Position numbers and translations under genes: made by a program
Shown here: in pieces, positions 46,913 through 59,925 of the stretch
How positions within the stretch are numbered: position 1 is the first letter of the stretch
Layout: each line of letters begins with the position of its first letter
Assembly: GCA_026874595.1 (NCBI GenBank)
Contig: CM049317.1
Location: forward strand, 50,432,401 to 50,496,400
Length of the DNA stretch: 64,000 nt
Reading direction: 5' to 3'
Source of the DNA: Sipunculus nudus
Taxonomy: Eukaryota; Annelida; Sipuncula; Golfingiida; Sipunculidae
The notes under the pieces: model-generated
What the model was told of the DNA's origin: nothing
Seen by the model: the letters and a program-made list of their open reading frames with translations, nothing else
Databases searched by the model: none

Positions 46913-48577
46913 TTCTAACCACGATGTATGTGTCTTGTTCTAGTGTTTATTTAATTTTATTTTTTTATTATTTTTTTTTCTAAGTGCGTATGTCTCATGT
47001 AAAGAGCTTACTTTCATGTGTACTCTATTTGTCACTTAGAAAGGTATTGGTGAACAAGCGGAGGGTGTTGATGAACTGTTCTTAACAAATATTTTCCTTT
47101 ATTCTTAACAAACATTACATTCAGAAGAATATGAAAGACTAAAATATGCACTTTTGTCTGTACCTGTACTAATTTATGTATATCGCTTATTTTGTTATGC
47201 CATGTATGTATATGTACGTGTGTATCATCTTTTTTGAATAAATATTGTAAAAAAAAAAAAAAAAAAAAAAAGACCGCTGGTGGCGTTTTGACCGTGACGG
47301 TCGGGTAGACGTATCGTCTGTGTGCTGTTACTGGACAGATTACCGTTATAACTTTGAAGGATTCATGCAGCTTTATTGTCAACCAGAATACGTGATCAGT
47401 AGCGAAGAGAGCTACATTCGGCGGGGATCGGCGGTGAACATTTTATTAAACAATTAACATTCAGGGATATAAAATGGAAAACTCATACTTAAAGATGCAT
47501 CTCTGTCAAAAATTAATCCAAAGGTTTTAATTAATGTCATGTAAGACGTAAAATGTTTATAATTTTAATCCTGAATTAACTGAAGAGGTTTAGGTGGCAG
47601 TACAAGCTATTGGGTTCAGATCAATTCTAGTATAAAGCAGATTTTCACGCCACTTCTAACAGTACGTTTTTATTTTTATCTGCCTGTGGAACTGTCATTT
47701 TCCTGAGGTAGGACAAAAAGTGACATTCTGTGGGGAAAAATAATAAATATAAGATTCATGATTGACTTACTCGTATTCATGCAGCAATGATTAATAACGA
47801 GGCTGGTTTTACTCGCTAAGATTGCATGTCTCATCTTCCGCTATGACAGCGGAAACTGCTGTAGTCGGAACTGATTCAATCTTCAGTCCTCGCCGCCAGG
47901 ATAACCACCAAAAATCTTTTGTAACAATTTTTTTTCTTCTTCATTATATAGCAAATAAAACACGACCATATAAGCCTCTGATGTCAAATACTACACACAG
48001 CAAATATGTTTATCCTCTTCTTAGAATGGGTGTTCTATTATGGCTTGTATAATGACTCGCAGGACCCGAAAATTTTATTTTATAAAGGCCTGAATGCCAT
48101 GTTTTTATGGCTTGTATCAAGGGCGAGAGCTTTATGTTACTCAGGGCCTGATGCCCTCTCATAAAAGCCTACAACACACAATATTCAAGTCAAAGATCAC
48201 CAACAAACATAATCTGATTACATTGATAAAATATATGGCAAGTAGGGTTTGAAATAATCTTTTGTCTGATCTGTTGCTCATTAATTTACAGGTTGTCTTT
48301 GGGCATGTTATTCCTATGTATTTCCCATGACTGTGCAACTAAATGGTCTCCTGTCACATGTGTGTTTTATTATCTGTTGCTTTTAACAGAGATTAGCCAC
48401 TGTTTGTTATAAAATGGAACCGTCTGTCGTTTTTGGGATGAAACTATAGTAATCTTCCAGTGCAAGTTATGATCGGATAGGATAAGCTAATAAACGAATA
48501 ATAAAAGTTTCGAGATCGAGAGAACGCAGATCAATCTCGATCGATCGAGAGAGAGAGAGAGATCAATCTCGATCGAT

Positions 48578-48622
<45 letters not shown>

Positions 48623-48772
48623 CTGAGACTTTTACAATGGATTGATAGCCTGCATTCCCTTGGCCTTACGCAATATTACACGCCAAATATGTACAACGGC
48701 GCATTGTACCTAAATTATCGCATTAGGCAATAACGCCGGGACTTGGCAGTCAATAACATCCCTATGACAAGG

Positions 48773-48778
48773 TATAAA
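48773..48778 (+). promoter_or_regulatory. TATA box of gene B'
   Basis: TATAAA at the mirror position of gene B, 45 bp upstream of the chosen start. Confidence 0.7.
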
Positions 48779-48822
48779 TGGGGAAACGTAACGTTATACC
48801 ACTCAGTATTAGGTCAGGAAAG

Positions 48823-51049
48823 ATGGGGTCCCTATTTTTGCTGGCTTCGTTTGCGTTTTGTGTGACCACGGCCTGGGATAATAACTCCAATGGTCCGCTA
48901 TACAAAGTTTGCCCCGACAGCCAGTCAATAGTTCGGGTCAGCAGCATCTACGTCAACGAGTTTAATGATCGTCGCTACGAGTTCACGTGCAAGAGGCGCG
49001 CGGCGCTGACGTCACGGTGTCATTGGTCTGGGTATTCAGAAGAGATTGCCGGTGACAAAGTGATGATTTGTCGGGTGGATCATGCCATACGAGGAGTTTA
49101 TAGTGTCTATGATTCAAATGCTAAAACCAGATGGTAAGTGTGTTTATATTCCATTAAGTTCCTTTGTCTGATATCTATTGTCAACAAACATGTCTCTAGC
49201 CCGGATTCCTTTTTCTTCAAGCATATATGTTGCAAATCTTGATATTTTTCCTTAAATCATAAAAAATGTTACGTTTATATGTCATGGTCGGTTAGTTTTA
49301 CCTTTAAAACCAATAACTACACATCGTAATATTTTTATGTCGCAGTTCTTTAAACATTATGTACAATCTAATAATATGTAAGGTAGTGCACTGATCAGAT
49401 TTTCATACTAAATTATCGTAACAGCTTTTAAATGGTGAAATCATTATCCTTGTCGCTGTCATATTAATTGGTCAAACCTATGTCTGCAGCTTTTCTCATA
49501 AAACTGGCGCCATTTCGGCTCTCCGACATTAGAGAGTTTACGACCAGAGTGCCTCTACCTCCTACTAAGAGGAAACTAGTGTACAGGAGTATAAGTTTGC
49601 AAAGATTTTCGTCATTTTTGACAACGCCTCATGGCCTAAAAGTACGCTGTCAGGTGACTTTAAACAGACAAATCGTTAGCTTTTTTAGTATACTTTCAAA
49701 CAACACCAACCATGTGCGATAAAAATTGCGTTTAAACTCAGCATATTGGTTTTATCCCCCTGCATGTTTGTTGAATTTGATAGCAAGTTACGGGACAATG
49801 GCCAATTTGTTCCCGATACAGAAAACGACTACGTAGACTAATGTTAAGATTACCGGCTATTACCATGGTATTAACAGATAAGACAAAGGATGGATGTATG
49901 ATATAGTACATTCCCCCGCGTGGCTTGTATCACGACTCATGTTATTCCACCAACCCAACAAAAACGAGTCGTGTATTCACGGCTACGATAATACAATGCA
50001 GTGACCAGTTTATCTCATAAACCGGAGGTATGTAGGTCCTGCTAAAAACTGTATTTCATTCATTTTACATATTATTATAACAAATAATGCCAGACACTCT
50101 CAATGAATTGGATGTTGGTGTTCAGTAAACTTTAGGGGTAGAAGAAACCTGAGGAACCACATAAAAACTCATCGGCTTTGGACGGGCCACTATACAACCT
50201 ACTATCAATCTCAAAGCCACGCCAGGTATAGAACCCGACGGAGAGATTCGAGCATTTTACCGTTGGCATGTCCATGCGGTCGGGACAGCTCATATACTAC
50301 ATTAGTAATCACAGCACTGGCCGGTTTATACACATGAAATTACAGTAATTGCCCAAGTAAACGTGATGTAATCACGTTAACATTGGCAGGATATTGTCTG
50401 TTTCCATCTTCTGCAGGTTCAGTTTCCTTTGCTGCAAGCAGAGATGGAGGAAGCAGCGCCAATGTCAACTAACGGATTACATCAATGACCTCAAAGGGGA
50501 CATGTACCACTATGTACCCAAAAACAGTGTCCTTCACGGTTTCAGGAGTTTCCACAATGACACCGTCAGGTACGATTTTATTACGTATTTTTTATGATTC
50601 AAAATAATATATGATATTGCAGATTCTGTCATACTTACTATATATATGATATTCTCATTATTATTATTATTATTATTAATATTATTATTATTGTTAATTT
50701 TATTATTGTAACAATTTCCATCATTTAAAGCATATAACCTATTACCTTTTGTCTTTATATTTTATGTTGGCAGTTTCAAATAGAGGATTATTTAATGAAA
50801 GTTAGTATTAAACTATAATGATTTTACTTAATCATGGTACAATTCACGACTTAAAGCTGATTTATTAATGAAAGTAGTTCGGTCGTTCAAAATTGTGTGC
50901 CTCTCCATAAGGAAGTTATTTTCATTCCTAAATTTAATCTGGTACTCCTAAAAAATTCACGAAATTCAAACACCATATTATTTAATCTAATTTTTGCTTT
51001 CAGAGACCATCGATGGAAACTCAACATCTGCAGCCAGATAGAGAAATAA
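48823..51049 (+). CDS. Dermatopontin-like secreted protein, gene B', right copy
   Basis: This is the mirror copy of gene B, with exons 48,823-49,133, 50,417-50,569 and 51,004-51,049. Lengths, phases and splice sites equal the left copy. Only a few residues differ in exon 1 (Val to Ala after the CKRR stretch, His to Tyr near the exon end) and one is obvious in exon 2 (Gly to Arg before the QCQ). The TATAAA at 48,773-48,778 again overlaps the first in-frame ATG, supporting the start at 48,823. AATAAA is at 51,100-51,105. The frame is open throughout, so the gene is probably functional. Confidence 0.87.
50080..50292 (-). mobile_element. tRNA-related SINE, copy 2' (right)
   Basis: Mirror of 36,377-36,600 in intron 1 of gene B'. 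Confidence 0.6.
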
Positions 51050-52264
51050 CAATTTCAAAATTCTGGTTAAATTCTTGTTGGAATGAGTTGTGTTCACCTA
51101 ATAAAAGCATTATCACAAATCCATGACCTTGAAAATGATATATTTGTCCGTCCAAGGAAATCTTATTTCTTGTCTATGACGTAGTGGTACAAACAAAAAG
51201 AAATAAAAAAAAAGAAATGTATAAATTGTTAATTAATAATCACTAATTAATATCCAATCCTTGCATATTTTTATAACTGAAGTGTCAATTACATACAGTA
51301 TAACTGATAAAGAACGGCATCTATCTATCCCTCTGTGCGAAATCACAGCCCAGAAGTACCTTACTGCCAAGTAACTTGCACATATAAGACTTGAAGAAAA
51401 CTGATTTTATTTTTCATCTAGTTCTGGTCAACAATAAGTAAGTAATCAAATTATATTTAACGTGATAATTATAACTAACATAAGCAACTTGTTATATATA
51501 CCGGCAAACACACATATCCTGTAAATTGATACAATGCAAAATAATACATCTATTACCGCAACATGCTACCAAATATAGCGTAATATATTGCAATACGAAA
51601 ATAGTAGGCGATACACAGCCCTATTCTTAAATGAGCCACTCCTCAAAAGTATAAAAAGAGTAATCCACTACTCTTAAAATCGTTCACAACGCTTCTGCCT
51701 TTTGAAACCATTTCGCAGGGCTTTTGTTTTGACTAAGCCGAACTGGTTTCAAAAGGCCGAACAGTTGTGAATGCTCTCAAGTATGACCCGCTGCTCTCAA
51801 GCATAACCCGCTACTATTAAGTATAACCTGCTACTCTCATGGATGACCCACTACTCTAAAGCAAAACCCGCTACTCTCAAGTATACTAGTAACCTGCTAT
51901 TCTCAAGGATGACACCGCTACTCTAAAGAAAAACCCGCTGCTCTTAAGTATGACGTGCTACTCTCAAGTATGACACCGCTACTCTTAAGTATGACACCGC
52001 TTCTCTCAATGTTAAAGTATGACCCGCTACTCTTAAGCAAAAGCCGGTACCCTAAAGTAAAGCTGTCTAGCTAGTTACCCCTAGCCCGAACATTAAGCCT
52101 CCATTCAGGAACGGCTAAACAAGAAAGAACAATGAAATAAGAATTGTTTGCGTTACAGGCCTGTAGCTAAGTTACATAATGCTCAACACAAGGTGTTAGT
52201 TCTGTAAGAACAATTTTATCTCCGTGCATTCCGTCATGACGATAATGCTAAATAGTCAACATAC

Positions 52265-52501
52265 ATGCTCAAAATACTAACAACTCACACCATCATCGCA
52301 ATTTTTATTCTTATCTCGACGACTGGCGGCATATCGAGACCTGTGCAAATTGTGGCCGATCATTTGGTCTGCAATTACTTGTTCTACACAAAATTAGATG
52401 AAATACTACCAGCAAGATCAAAGATCCGTTATGCCTATGATGGTAATGGCATCTATTATGGTAAAACATCTCGGTACCCTCAGAAAAAGAAGGATAGATA
52501 A
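52265..52501 (+). CDS. Possible small secreted peptide, intact only in the right arm
   Basis: A 78-aa frame with a plausible signal peptide (MLKILTTHTIIAIFILIS, cleavage near ISRP), then one Cys and a basic tail. In the left arm the ATG is ATA and an in-frame TAA occurs mid-way, so either the left copy is dead or this is a chance frame. No family recognised. Confidence 0.25.
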   Translation: MLKILTTHTIIAIFILISTTGGISRPVQIVADHLVCNYLFYTKLDEILPARSKIRYAYDGNGIYYGKTSRYPQKKKDR

Positions 52502-54005
52502 TAACCATTTTCTCTGACACGGTGACACAGACTTGATATACAGGCGTTATAAATACGCAGTTAAGGAAAGAATGATGCCGAGATCCACTCAAGCCTCGAA
52601 TTTGCTTATTTCCTACTATAGATGAAGGATATGGGCGTGGTCCAAAATATGCGTTATTCCGTTCTATCCTTTACCATTACTCATCCTCTTGCCACCGAAT
52701 TTTCTCCGAAGATAGATTCTCTCATGGATACTGTCCTCGTATTAATTTCTCATCGCTTATCGTTTATGGAACTCTGACGGGATAAATACTTCCAGTTTTC
52801 GGAAACGTCTCATTGGGGCTGCTAGTTTGTAACACAATCTGAAGGGTCGTATTTGGGAAGACCGTTTCTCTGCTTTGAAAGTCATGTGACCTTGGGTCTG
52901 TACATAAATTTGGAGACGGAACGGGGAGAGGAGGAAGTTAGTTTATCATTATTTGATTGTGACCTATCTCGGAATTAGTTTCGTAGAAAGTGGACCAACA
53001 CCGGTTGCGCCACCTGTGTCTTACAAACACAAACAAGTAACAATACGATTTTGGTGCTGATGGCAGTTCCTGAAATATTCGGGAACAGTCATTGTATTAA
53101 GAAACAACTGACAAATGGAATGGTTTACGATGACACACATATAGGATAAGTGATAAAAAAGTTCTTTGGGCTCACATACAACTATGTTATCATATTTGAT
53201 GCATTATATCTTTGCTTACAAAATTTTCTGAGGCCAGCTGCAGGGGCTTTGGAGCTATTTAACAACAATGCGCCACGGTGTCTATAGAAATCCTACAAAT
53301 AATTTGAGGATATGAGCGTGGTCCAAAAAGAGCGTTATCCCTTCTAAACTTAACCCTAAACTCTGTCCATACATGGATTCTGACCTGAACGCTCCCCTCG
53401 GAGTACTTACGTGTCGCATCCCCTGGGCCCTATCGAACCCTGACAGTATTATTACTGCCAGGTTCTCGAAACCGCTCATGGGGGCTGTCATTTTGCGTAC
53501 ATGTATATATACAAATACCGGGTAGGGCGTAGCCTAGTGGTTCGGAGCTGAAAGTCCCCGGTTCAAACCCAGCCGATGCCTCGATGGCATAATGGTGAAA
53601 TATCGCTAGAAAATCATTGATTCACTCTTATGTCTTAACGGCAGGTTATGACTTCTGGATTATTTCTATCCCCGTGCATATAAAACCTGAAATACAGAAG
53701 GCTTAATACTAACATATCATCTTTATCGTATGAATACCTTCATCCTCAGTCAATAGATAGTGCCAACAACAGGCCATGGGCCTTTCCTTGAAAAAGGGTC
53801 TTCGCATGTCAAAAGTAAGGATAAACAGATAGTAAAAATATGATCCGGCAACGAGACTTAGAAGTCTACTCTCTTTCACAAAGCACACAGAAGAATAATT
53901 TATATTCATGTACAAGTTTTAAAGCAGTTTATTTGATTAATTCTGAATATCAGGTGACGTGGAACATCCATGCGGTATGACCAAGGGAACTGCCAAGTGA
54001 TGGTT

Positions 54006-55514
54006 TTACTCTTCCATTTGTTCACAAACATAAACCTTCCACACACGATCACTGAAACCAAGATACGGTATAATTAAGCTTATAAAACCACTGTACAATA
54101 ACCTCGTATTGTTTATTAGTGTTTACATTCAGTTTAGTGTATTGAAGGCGTGCTATGACATTTTAATGTGCAAGGCCTATGTATACTTCTTTATCTTTGT
54201 CAGATAAGAATTTGTCACCATAATTAAATACATGACTTATAATTAGCTACATGAAATACAAGAGACGGATTTAAAGGGTGGCAGTGGCGCCCCCATCTTT
54301 TCCGACCAAAACATCTAAGGACTAAAATAATATACGCTTAATAAAGAAAAGCAACCCCAGACTTTGCGCCTTCCATCGTTATGTATTAGGTCCAATGACA
54401 AACTTAATTACCGATGTAGGTACTGCGGATGACTTTTTGTTCGAGAGTGTTTCAGATGGGTGTAATATAAGGCCAAAAAAAATTAAAGGTTTGGTTCTCA
54501 GGCACCGCCCGCATCAATTTTATACCCCCGCATCAAAAATTTTTATTTTGATTTTCAATAAAAACTTTCCAATTTTGAGCTGCTGCCGCTCCGACATTTC
54601 TTTCAAGAAGATAAAACCACACAATTTCCTTTGTTTTGTAGTGCTTTAACTTATTTAGCAAAATAAAACTGTTATTTTCATGCTTTTCCCTTATCATTTG
54701 ACATTTTTATCGAAACATACCAAAAAATTTAAAATAAAAAAAGCGCCCGCCCGCATTGATTTCTGCAAAAAAGTGCCTGAGAACCATACCTTTTTTTTTA
54801 TTTTGGCCTAATGGCTTTATGCATACAATATGCAAATAATTTTGCTAGGTTCTGATTTAAATATTCAAAAGGGCCAACACTTTATGACATTTCAAAGAGG
54901 CAAATTGCCCAGGCAATATGCTAAATTTTCTGAATATTATATTATATATGCATATAATTGAAAGAATATTGACAAAAATATGACGATACTGACGGCATTG
55001 AAGTTTATCTGTAATGTGTTTCATTCCCCATAAAATAAGGGGAGACATTTTTTAATCTACCCTTATAACTGAGGAGGACAGACCCCATTCCCCCCGCCTA
55101 AAACGTTTCGTGACTTCGACACGCGGTACTTCACAAGCCTCGCCTCTGTCGCTTTGCGGCATCTTTATCTCATCCCCCCCCCCCCCCCCCTCCATCCAAT
55201 ATCCTCGCATCCTCACCTAGTTCCCCTCTACCAGTACTCATAACCGGGGCCTCAGTCAGCTCATATTAACACCAAAGTCTGTCAGCAGTTAAAAAATCAA
55301 CAGACACAAAAAGAATTCATGCAGTAGTGCATTTTTCCGTTGAAATTCATTATATGTACCAAGGAAAGTATATATTTTAAATTTTTTCCCACAATTCGGT
55401 AGAAGGTATCCGCCTCCCACACCCTTCCTCGTTGATGGCATTGGTCTTTTCTCTCTCTATACACACACACACACACTCACACACACACATATATATATAT
55501 ATATATTTATAAAT

Positions 55515-55556
<42 letters not shown>

Positions 55557-56939
55557 TGGTTCCTCTCGGTTAGTGCAACATCGACCAGGGGATTTCTGTC
55601 AGCTTACGCGTCTCGTTAACGTCAACCGCATGGAAATTATGCTCGGGGCAGTCTGAAATATTATTATTACAAAATTGCAAAAACAAAAAAAAAACCCATT
55701 GTACGGGTAGCACGTGCCAGCTATTTGTCTGCTCTAATAGAGACAAAATGCCCTAATAAAAAGCAGCTATTCAAGTACTGAGTGGTACGACCTTACCCGA
55801 TCCTTGCATTATAAATACTTTTGAAGCCCCTGATGACTTTGTTCTCTGGAGCAGTGTAGCGCATAACACGGCCGTATTTGTTGATATACTTCTTTGTGAA
55901 GTGGCAGTGTCCTTGCATCTTATTGGCTTGTTTACAACATTCAAAATTAAACCTGAAAAAAAAAGTTACAGGGGTTTATATCGATAACTTACGTGTGTGA
56001 AATACAGATAATCTCTTGAGCCTTTTACACGCTGATTCCATAACGCACCTGCCATACGCTTTGTTTATATCCATACGTTTATAAAATGTGTGTGTGTGGG
56101 GGGGGGGGTTATTATGGCTGCTGATTGCATTCCAAACAGTCCAAAAAGAACATCAAGTTGGAAATCAGACAAAACAGTGCTAATCAACTGACAAAATAGT
56201 GTGCTGTTTCCCATGCTTCATGAACAACAGTTTTAATGCTTAATAGACCACCTTATATAACACTGTGTTTCTGTTTAGAAACATTTGGACATTTAAATGC
56301 CTTTATATTTGACACTTTTATCGCATTGTCGCATACCCGTTTAAATTTCATAATGTCAAATACAAATATATTTAAATTTGATTTTTTTTTTAATTTGCAT
56401 TTGTATTGCAATGTTTCTAGTTGCATTTGAAGACCACCCTTTATTTTATATGGAACCGTGTCGATAGATCATTCAAAGAAATTATTATTTTAATCGTTAC
56501 TTGGTTTGTTTAAACCGGATTTGACAACAAATACTTTTAAAAATAATGTTAAAAATGTTCAACTTAAATACCTTTATAAAACAAAAACAGCTTTACTTTA
56601 AACTATGTACCTTCGATCTGCGGCATTTTCGTCAAAGATACTGGCTATGCTTCTTATCACGTGATCAGGGTGACAGAAAAAGCTCATACGACCTCCGTAT
56701 TCATTCCTGAAGCCAGTCCAGTAGCAGTCAGACGTGATGTCGATATGTTTCTCACAAAGGATTACATAACGGCGATCCTTCACGCCACGATATGCATAAA
56801 ACATACCTCCGATCATCCTTACGGTCTTCCCGTCTGGGCATTCTATGTCAAAGTCCTTCTTCCAAGTTGATTCCTGAATTGCCCCATGTGCAATGCTGGA
56901 CAAGGTACACGTTATCATGAGCAATGCCAAGTAATCCAT
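54006..56939 (-). CDS. Dermatopontin-like secreted protein, gene A', right copy
   Basis: This is the mirror copy of gene A, with exons 56,611-56,939, 55,797-55,952 and 54,006-54,051, identical in length (329, 156 and 46 nt) and phase. All splice sites and the reading frame are preserved, so it looks functional. Amino-acid differences are scattered, for example the first DR motif reads DRRYVILC, and the Trp near the end of exon 2 is replaced by Arg. The second intron carries a TA-flanked MITE at 54,470-54,808 that gene A lacks. It has the same signal peptide and Cys pattern, hence the same likely secreted matrix role. If the palindrome is an assembly artefact this would be the other allele. 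Confidence 0.86.
54470..54808. mobile_element. TA-flanked MITE with long terminal inverted repeats, right arm only
   Basis: This 339-bp element has ends AGGCCAAAA and TTTTGGCC; the inverted repeats extend about 35 bp inward to the shared GGTTCTCAGGCAC. It is flanked by TA on both sides, and the left arm has the single TA empty site at 32,190-32,200. It lies in intron 2 of gene A'. TA duplication and terminal inverted repeats suggest mobilisation by a Tc1/mariner-type transposase, but no coding remnant is present to confirm this. Confidence 0.88.
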
Positions 56940-57053
56940 ACTTGTACAGCTGGGGAAAAGGAAAAAAAAAAACATACAGATAATAATCTGTTAGTAAGGT
57001 TACTGTTTTCATCAAGTAAAATATTTAGTGGATTCCATGGTACTTCGATTCAA

Positions 57054-57225
57054 GGCCTGGTAAATCGGTCGGCTCTCTCATTTAGCGAATCGGGTTCGAT
57101 CCCCGGTTCTGCTATGAGAGTGGATTTTAGTGACACTTCCACTGGTGGTTTCCTCCACCCCTTAAGACTACCGAAAGCCACCACTGCGAGCCATTGAGAG
57201 TGCCTCGTACTATAATTATTATACC
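57054..57225 (+). mobile_element. tRNA-related SINE, copy 1' (right)
   Basis: Mirror of 29,755-29,951, with a short internal deletion near the A-box side. Confidence 0.6.
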
Positions 57226-59309
57226 TATAGTTGTGCTATCCGTGTAAAATAAATAAAGTTTCAAGTAATTATTCAGATGTGCGACATGCGGAGCTTCTCT
57301 ACCTAAGAACCTTTCTCTTACGAGCACATCGGTTACAGGATATTAGTTATTCATGAGTTCTCTGGCGTGCGATAATCAGGGGCGGACTTAGAACATGGAC
57401 CTGGAAATTTGAGTGAAAGCGGTCCTAGACCATGATGCATAATTTCAGTTTAATTTAATTTAATCTCACCATAAAGTACAACGTAGCCTAAGATTATCGT
57501 GTATTTTCTCTAAACTATAGTAATAAGAATTTGAAACTATTATTATTAAAGAATAATTTTGCCATGAATCTAAAATTAAAGAATGACGTAGTTCTGATCC
57601 TGACAATTGATTCCTCGGTGAGACTATACACCCTTTCCACTTAGTCTGCGATCAGATTTGATAGTTTCTCTATAATTTTATTTTTTAGAACATTCCTAAA
57701 TATCATCTTCCTTCTATCAATGACCAGGCCGCTGAACGCTATCAGAAACTTTGATTTATCGAGCCGTTCTGTCGTCTATTTCATGAATAATGAACATATA
57801 CATATACCAGTTCCAATGGCGTCAATTTATTTTCAAGGATGGGGAGATGACTCGCAGGCGGTGGAGGTTAATCAAAGTTGGAATAACTTTTTTCATAAAC
57901 ATTTCGATGTCATTCTGGCAAATTTAAACGTGTGATCTGAATAGTGCAATACAGATACGTGTAGGGGGCCGCCTAAAACAAGTGCACGCAAGACATCTGA
58001 GTGGTTCAAATGCTTTGTTCATTATTCATCATGGAATAGAAGCCAGTAGTCGCATGCAGATGGCATGTAGATCTTCAAACAAGCTTATACATGCGTCATA
58101 GATGCGTTATAAGAATATTTCGTAACAGGAAATACAAACAGTTCTTTAATATGTATGCAGAGTAAGCCAGAAAAAAAATATACAGAAAGAGTTAGTGGAA
58201 ACCTGGCTTTAAAATTCGGTATACCACATCTAATCTGAAAATATTTCCTGATTTTGTCGTTATCGTATGAAACCAGGCTTTGTATACATTGAACTTTTTC
58301 AAAGAAACAGATACAAGTGGATTGTGTTTACTTACACGGAGAACCATAACAACGTATAAAACACGTGGATTCGACTTAGGAAGTATATATAAATATATAT
58401 GTGTCTCGACTGTTTCCTTTGGTAGTCAGCCAAAATGATATATATATATTTTTTTAATTTTTAATCTTATATATGAGTTGTCCCAATTGTGACAAAACGT
58501 AACTTTTTATAGTATCATTAAAACGTTCTTCATTGAGTCTGAGCCGGGTAATGGCTATCTAATACTCGATTCCAAATATTTTACACCCTTCAGCCTGACT
58601 ATATAGTCCGATTCACCACCTGATGTCCACCAGTTTTCTGCTGATTATTTTCTTAAATGTTTAAATTTTACAATTACTTCCTGGGAAAAAAAATACTTAT
58701 GGTAGTTACAACCTAATTAGGAATTTTACAATAAATCCCAAGTTTATGTTTCACAACTTTTTAGTCTCTACACAATGATCTTGCAGATATGATGTGTTTC
58801 TGCATGAGTAGCCATTTTTGTTTTAGCTGGTTATTTTTTTCAGCAGCTGTCAAAGTAGGCTGTTTTTTTCATGTGACCAATGATCTTGACCACCATAAGT
58901 GGGTCTGATGTGTTGTAAAACGTAGACTGATTTCTCATATTTTCAAATAATTCTGTTTGTAAGGAGGGTATTTGATAACCTTGTTGAAAATAAGGTTCTT
59001 TAATCCTCTACTCTGCACCATAATTGTTTCCCTTGAAATGTAAATAATAATCATTTTTTATAGCAAAAAAAAAAAACAAGGTGGACATGAAGGGATAAGG
59101 CGGACTATAGGCAATGGGCGAGGCGAACTGTGGTGTAGTGTAGCTATATCATTGTTTAATGGCAGAGCATGCAAATAAAACTGGACCCCCCGTTTATCTC
59201 CGCGTTATAGTATACAAATCACTTTGATTCATTTACTGATATATTAGGTAAATCTGATTAGCTCAAAGGAGAAAACGGGGGAAACATACCTTTCATTCCT
59301 TGGTACAAC

Positions 59310-59457
59310 GAGCAGCGGGTGTTATTGACAGCGGGAATAATGTGCGGATAATATATCAACCAGGCACACGAAACAGAGAGATATAATAACACCAAGGCCA
59401 TACCAAGGAAAATAAGTTTTACGGAGTCGCCGCTCATAGTTGTTGAGGATGATTTTT
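59310..59457 (-). CDS. Unrecognised first exon E' with one membrane segment (right)
   Basis: Mirror of 26,456-26,603 with an intact frame and GT donor; small changes include Ile to Tyr after the membrane span and Leu to Met near the exon end. Confidence 0.45.
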
Positions 59458-59725
59458 GTGAATGACCACCAAATCGGCCGCATAATTTCTATATTTGCCA
59501 ACTCGCACGTACCATATGACCCAGATGTAATGACTATAATGCATTAAGATAACATCGCTAGGGGGGAAAAAAAACCTCATTCGAGTCAATCCAAAAATCA
59601 TTTAAATTTGATATTAGACCCAAAAATGATGTCATTTTAAATCAGGTAAAGTGTTTTAGCTGGTGGTATACAAACTTTAGATAATTTTCTTTTATTATGA
59701 TATACTATTTTAAATGTAAATTTAG

Positions 59726-59925
59726 CTAACTCCTCATCGCATGCTCTTGAATGCTCCGTCCAAGGAGGTAGCTTCTGGGGCCCATGGCACTACTTTATAA
59801 ATGAGTACCCGCCGTCCGCATCAGTCTATGGGTTTGCTGATGATTACATTGACAACATTACTTTTAATCCTGCGTCTTCACGAGGGGAAACTGCAGCTGT
59901 AGATCAACAGAACAATGGGCAGTAA
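59726..59925 (+). CDS. Unrecognised last exon F' (right)
   Basis: Mirror of 25,971-26,170, same length and frame. Differences include Tyr to Phe in the GGS-aromatic-WG stretch, an Asn/Tyr change and Ala to Asp before NIT. AATAAA is at 59,931-59,936. Confidence 0.45.

Larger units (their letters stand above)
41720..47270 (+). mobile_element. Near full-length L1-like non-LTR retrotransposon
   Basis: A 5.55-kb LINE is bounded by a 13-bp perfect target-site duplication AGACCGCTGGTGG (41,707-41,719 and 47,271-47,283; up to 15 bp if the shared A residues are counted). It has a 5' UTR (41,720-42,162), ORF1, an intergenic gap, ORF2 with APE-type endonuclease and reverse transcriptase, a 3' UTR, AATAAA at 47,237-47,242 and a 3' A tract (about 47,249-47,270). 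Two ORFs, an APE endonuclease and a poly-A tail fit the L1/Tx1 group. The sharp duplication and few inactivating changes suggest fairly recent insertion. It lies in the right arm only; the left arm shows the uninterrupted site near 39,390. Confidence 0.95.
41695..47423 (+). pseudogene. Dermatopontin-like exon C', truncated and split by a LINE
   Basis: The right-arm counterpart of exon C starts only at the ILQKDRWW region (41,695-41,719) because the palindrome boundary removes the signal peptide and first Cys. It is then interrupted by the LINE and resumes after the target-site duplication (coding remnant to about 47,423). In the remnant the Cys after the DRWW motif is replaced by Arg, a Gly before CCYW by Val, and the putative donor GT is changed to GG (47,424-47,425). 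It cannot make a dermatopontin. Confidence 0.85.
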
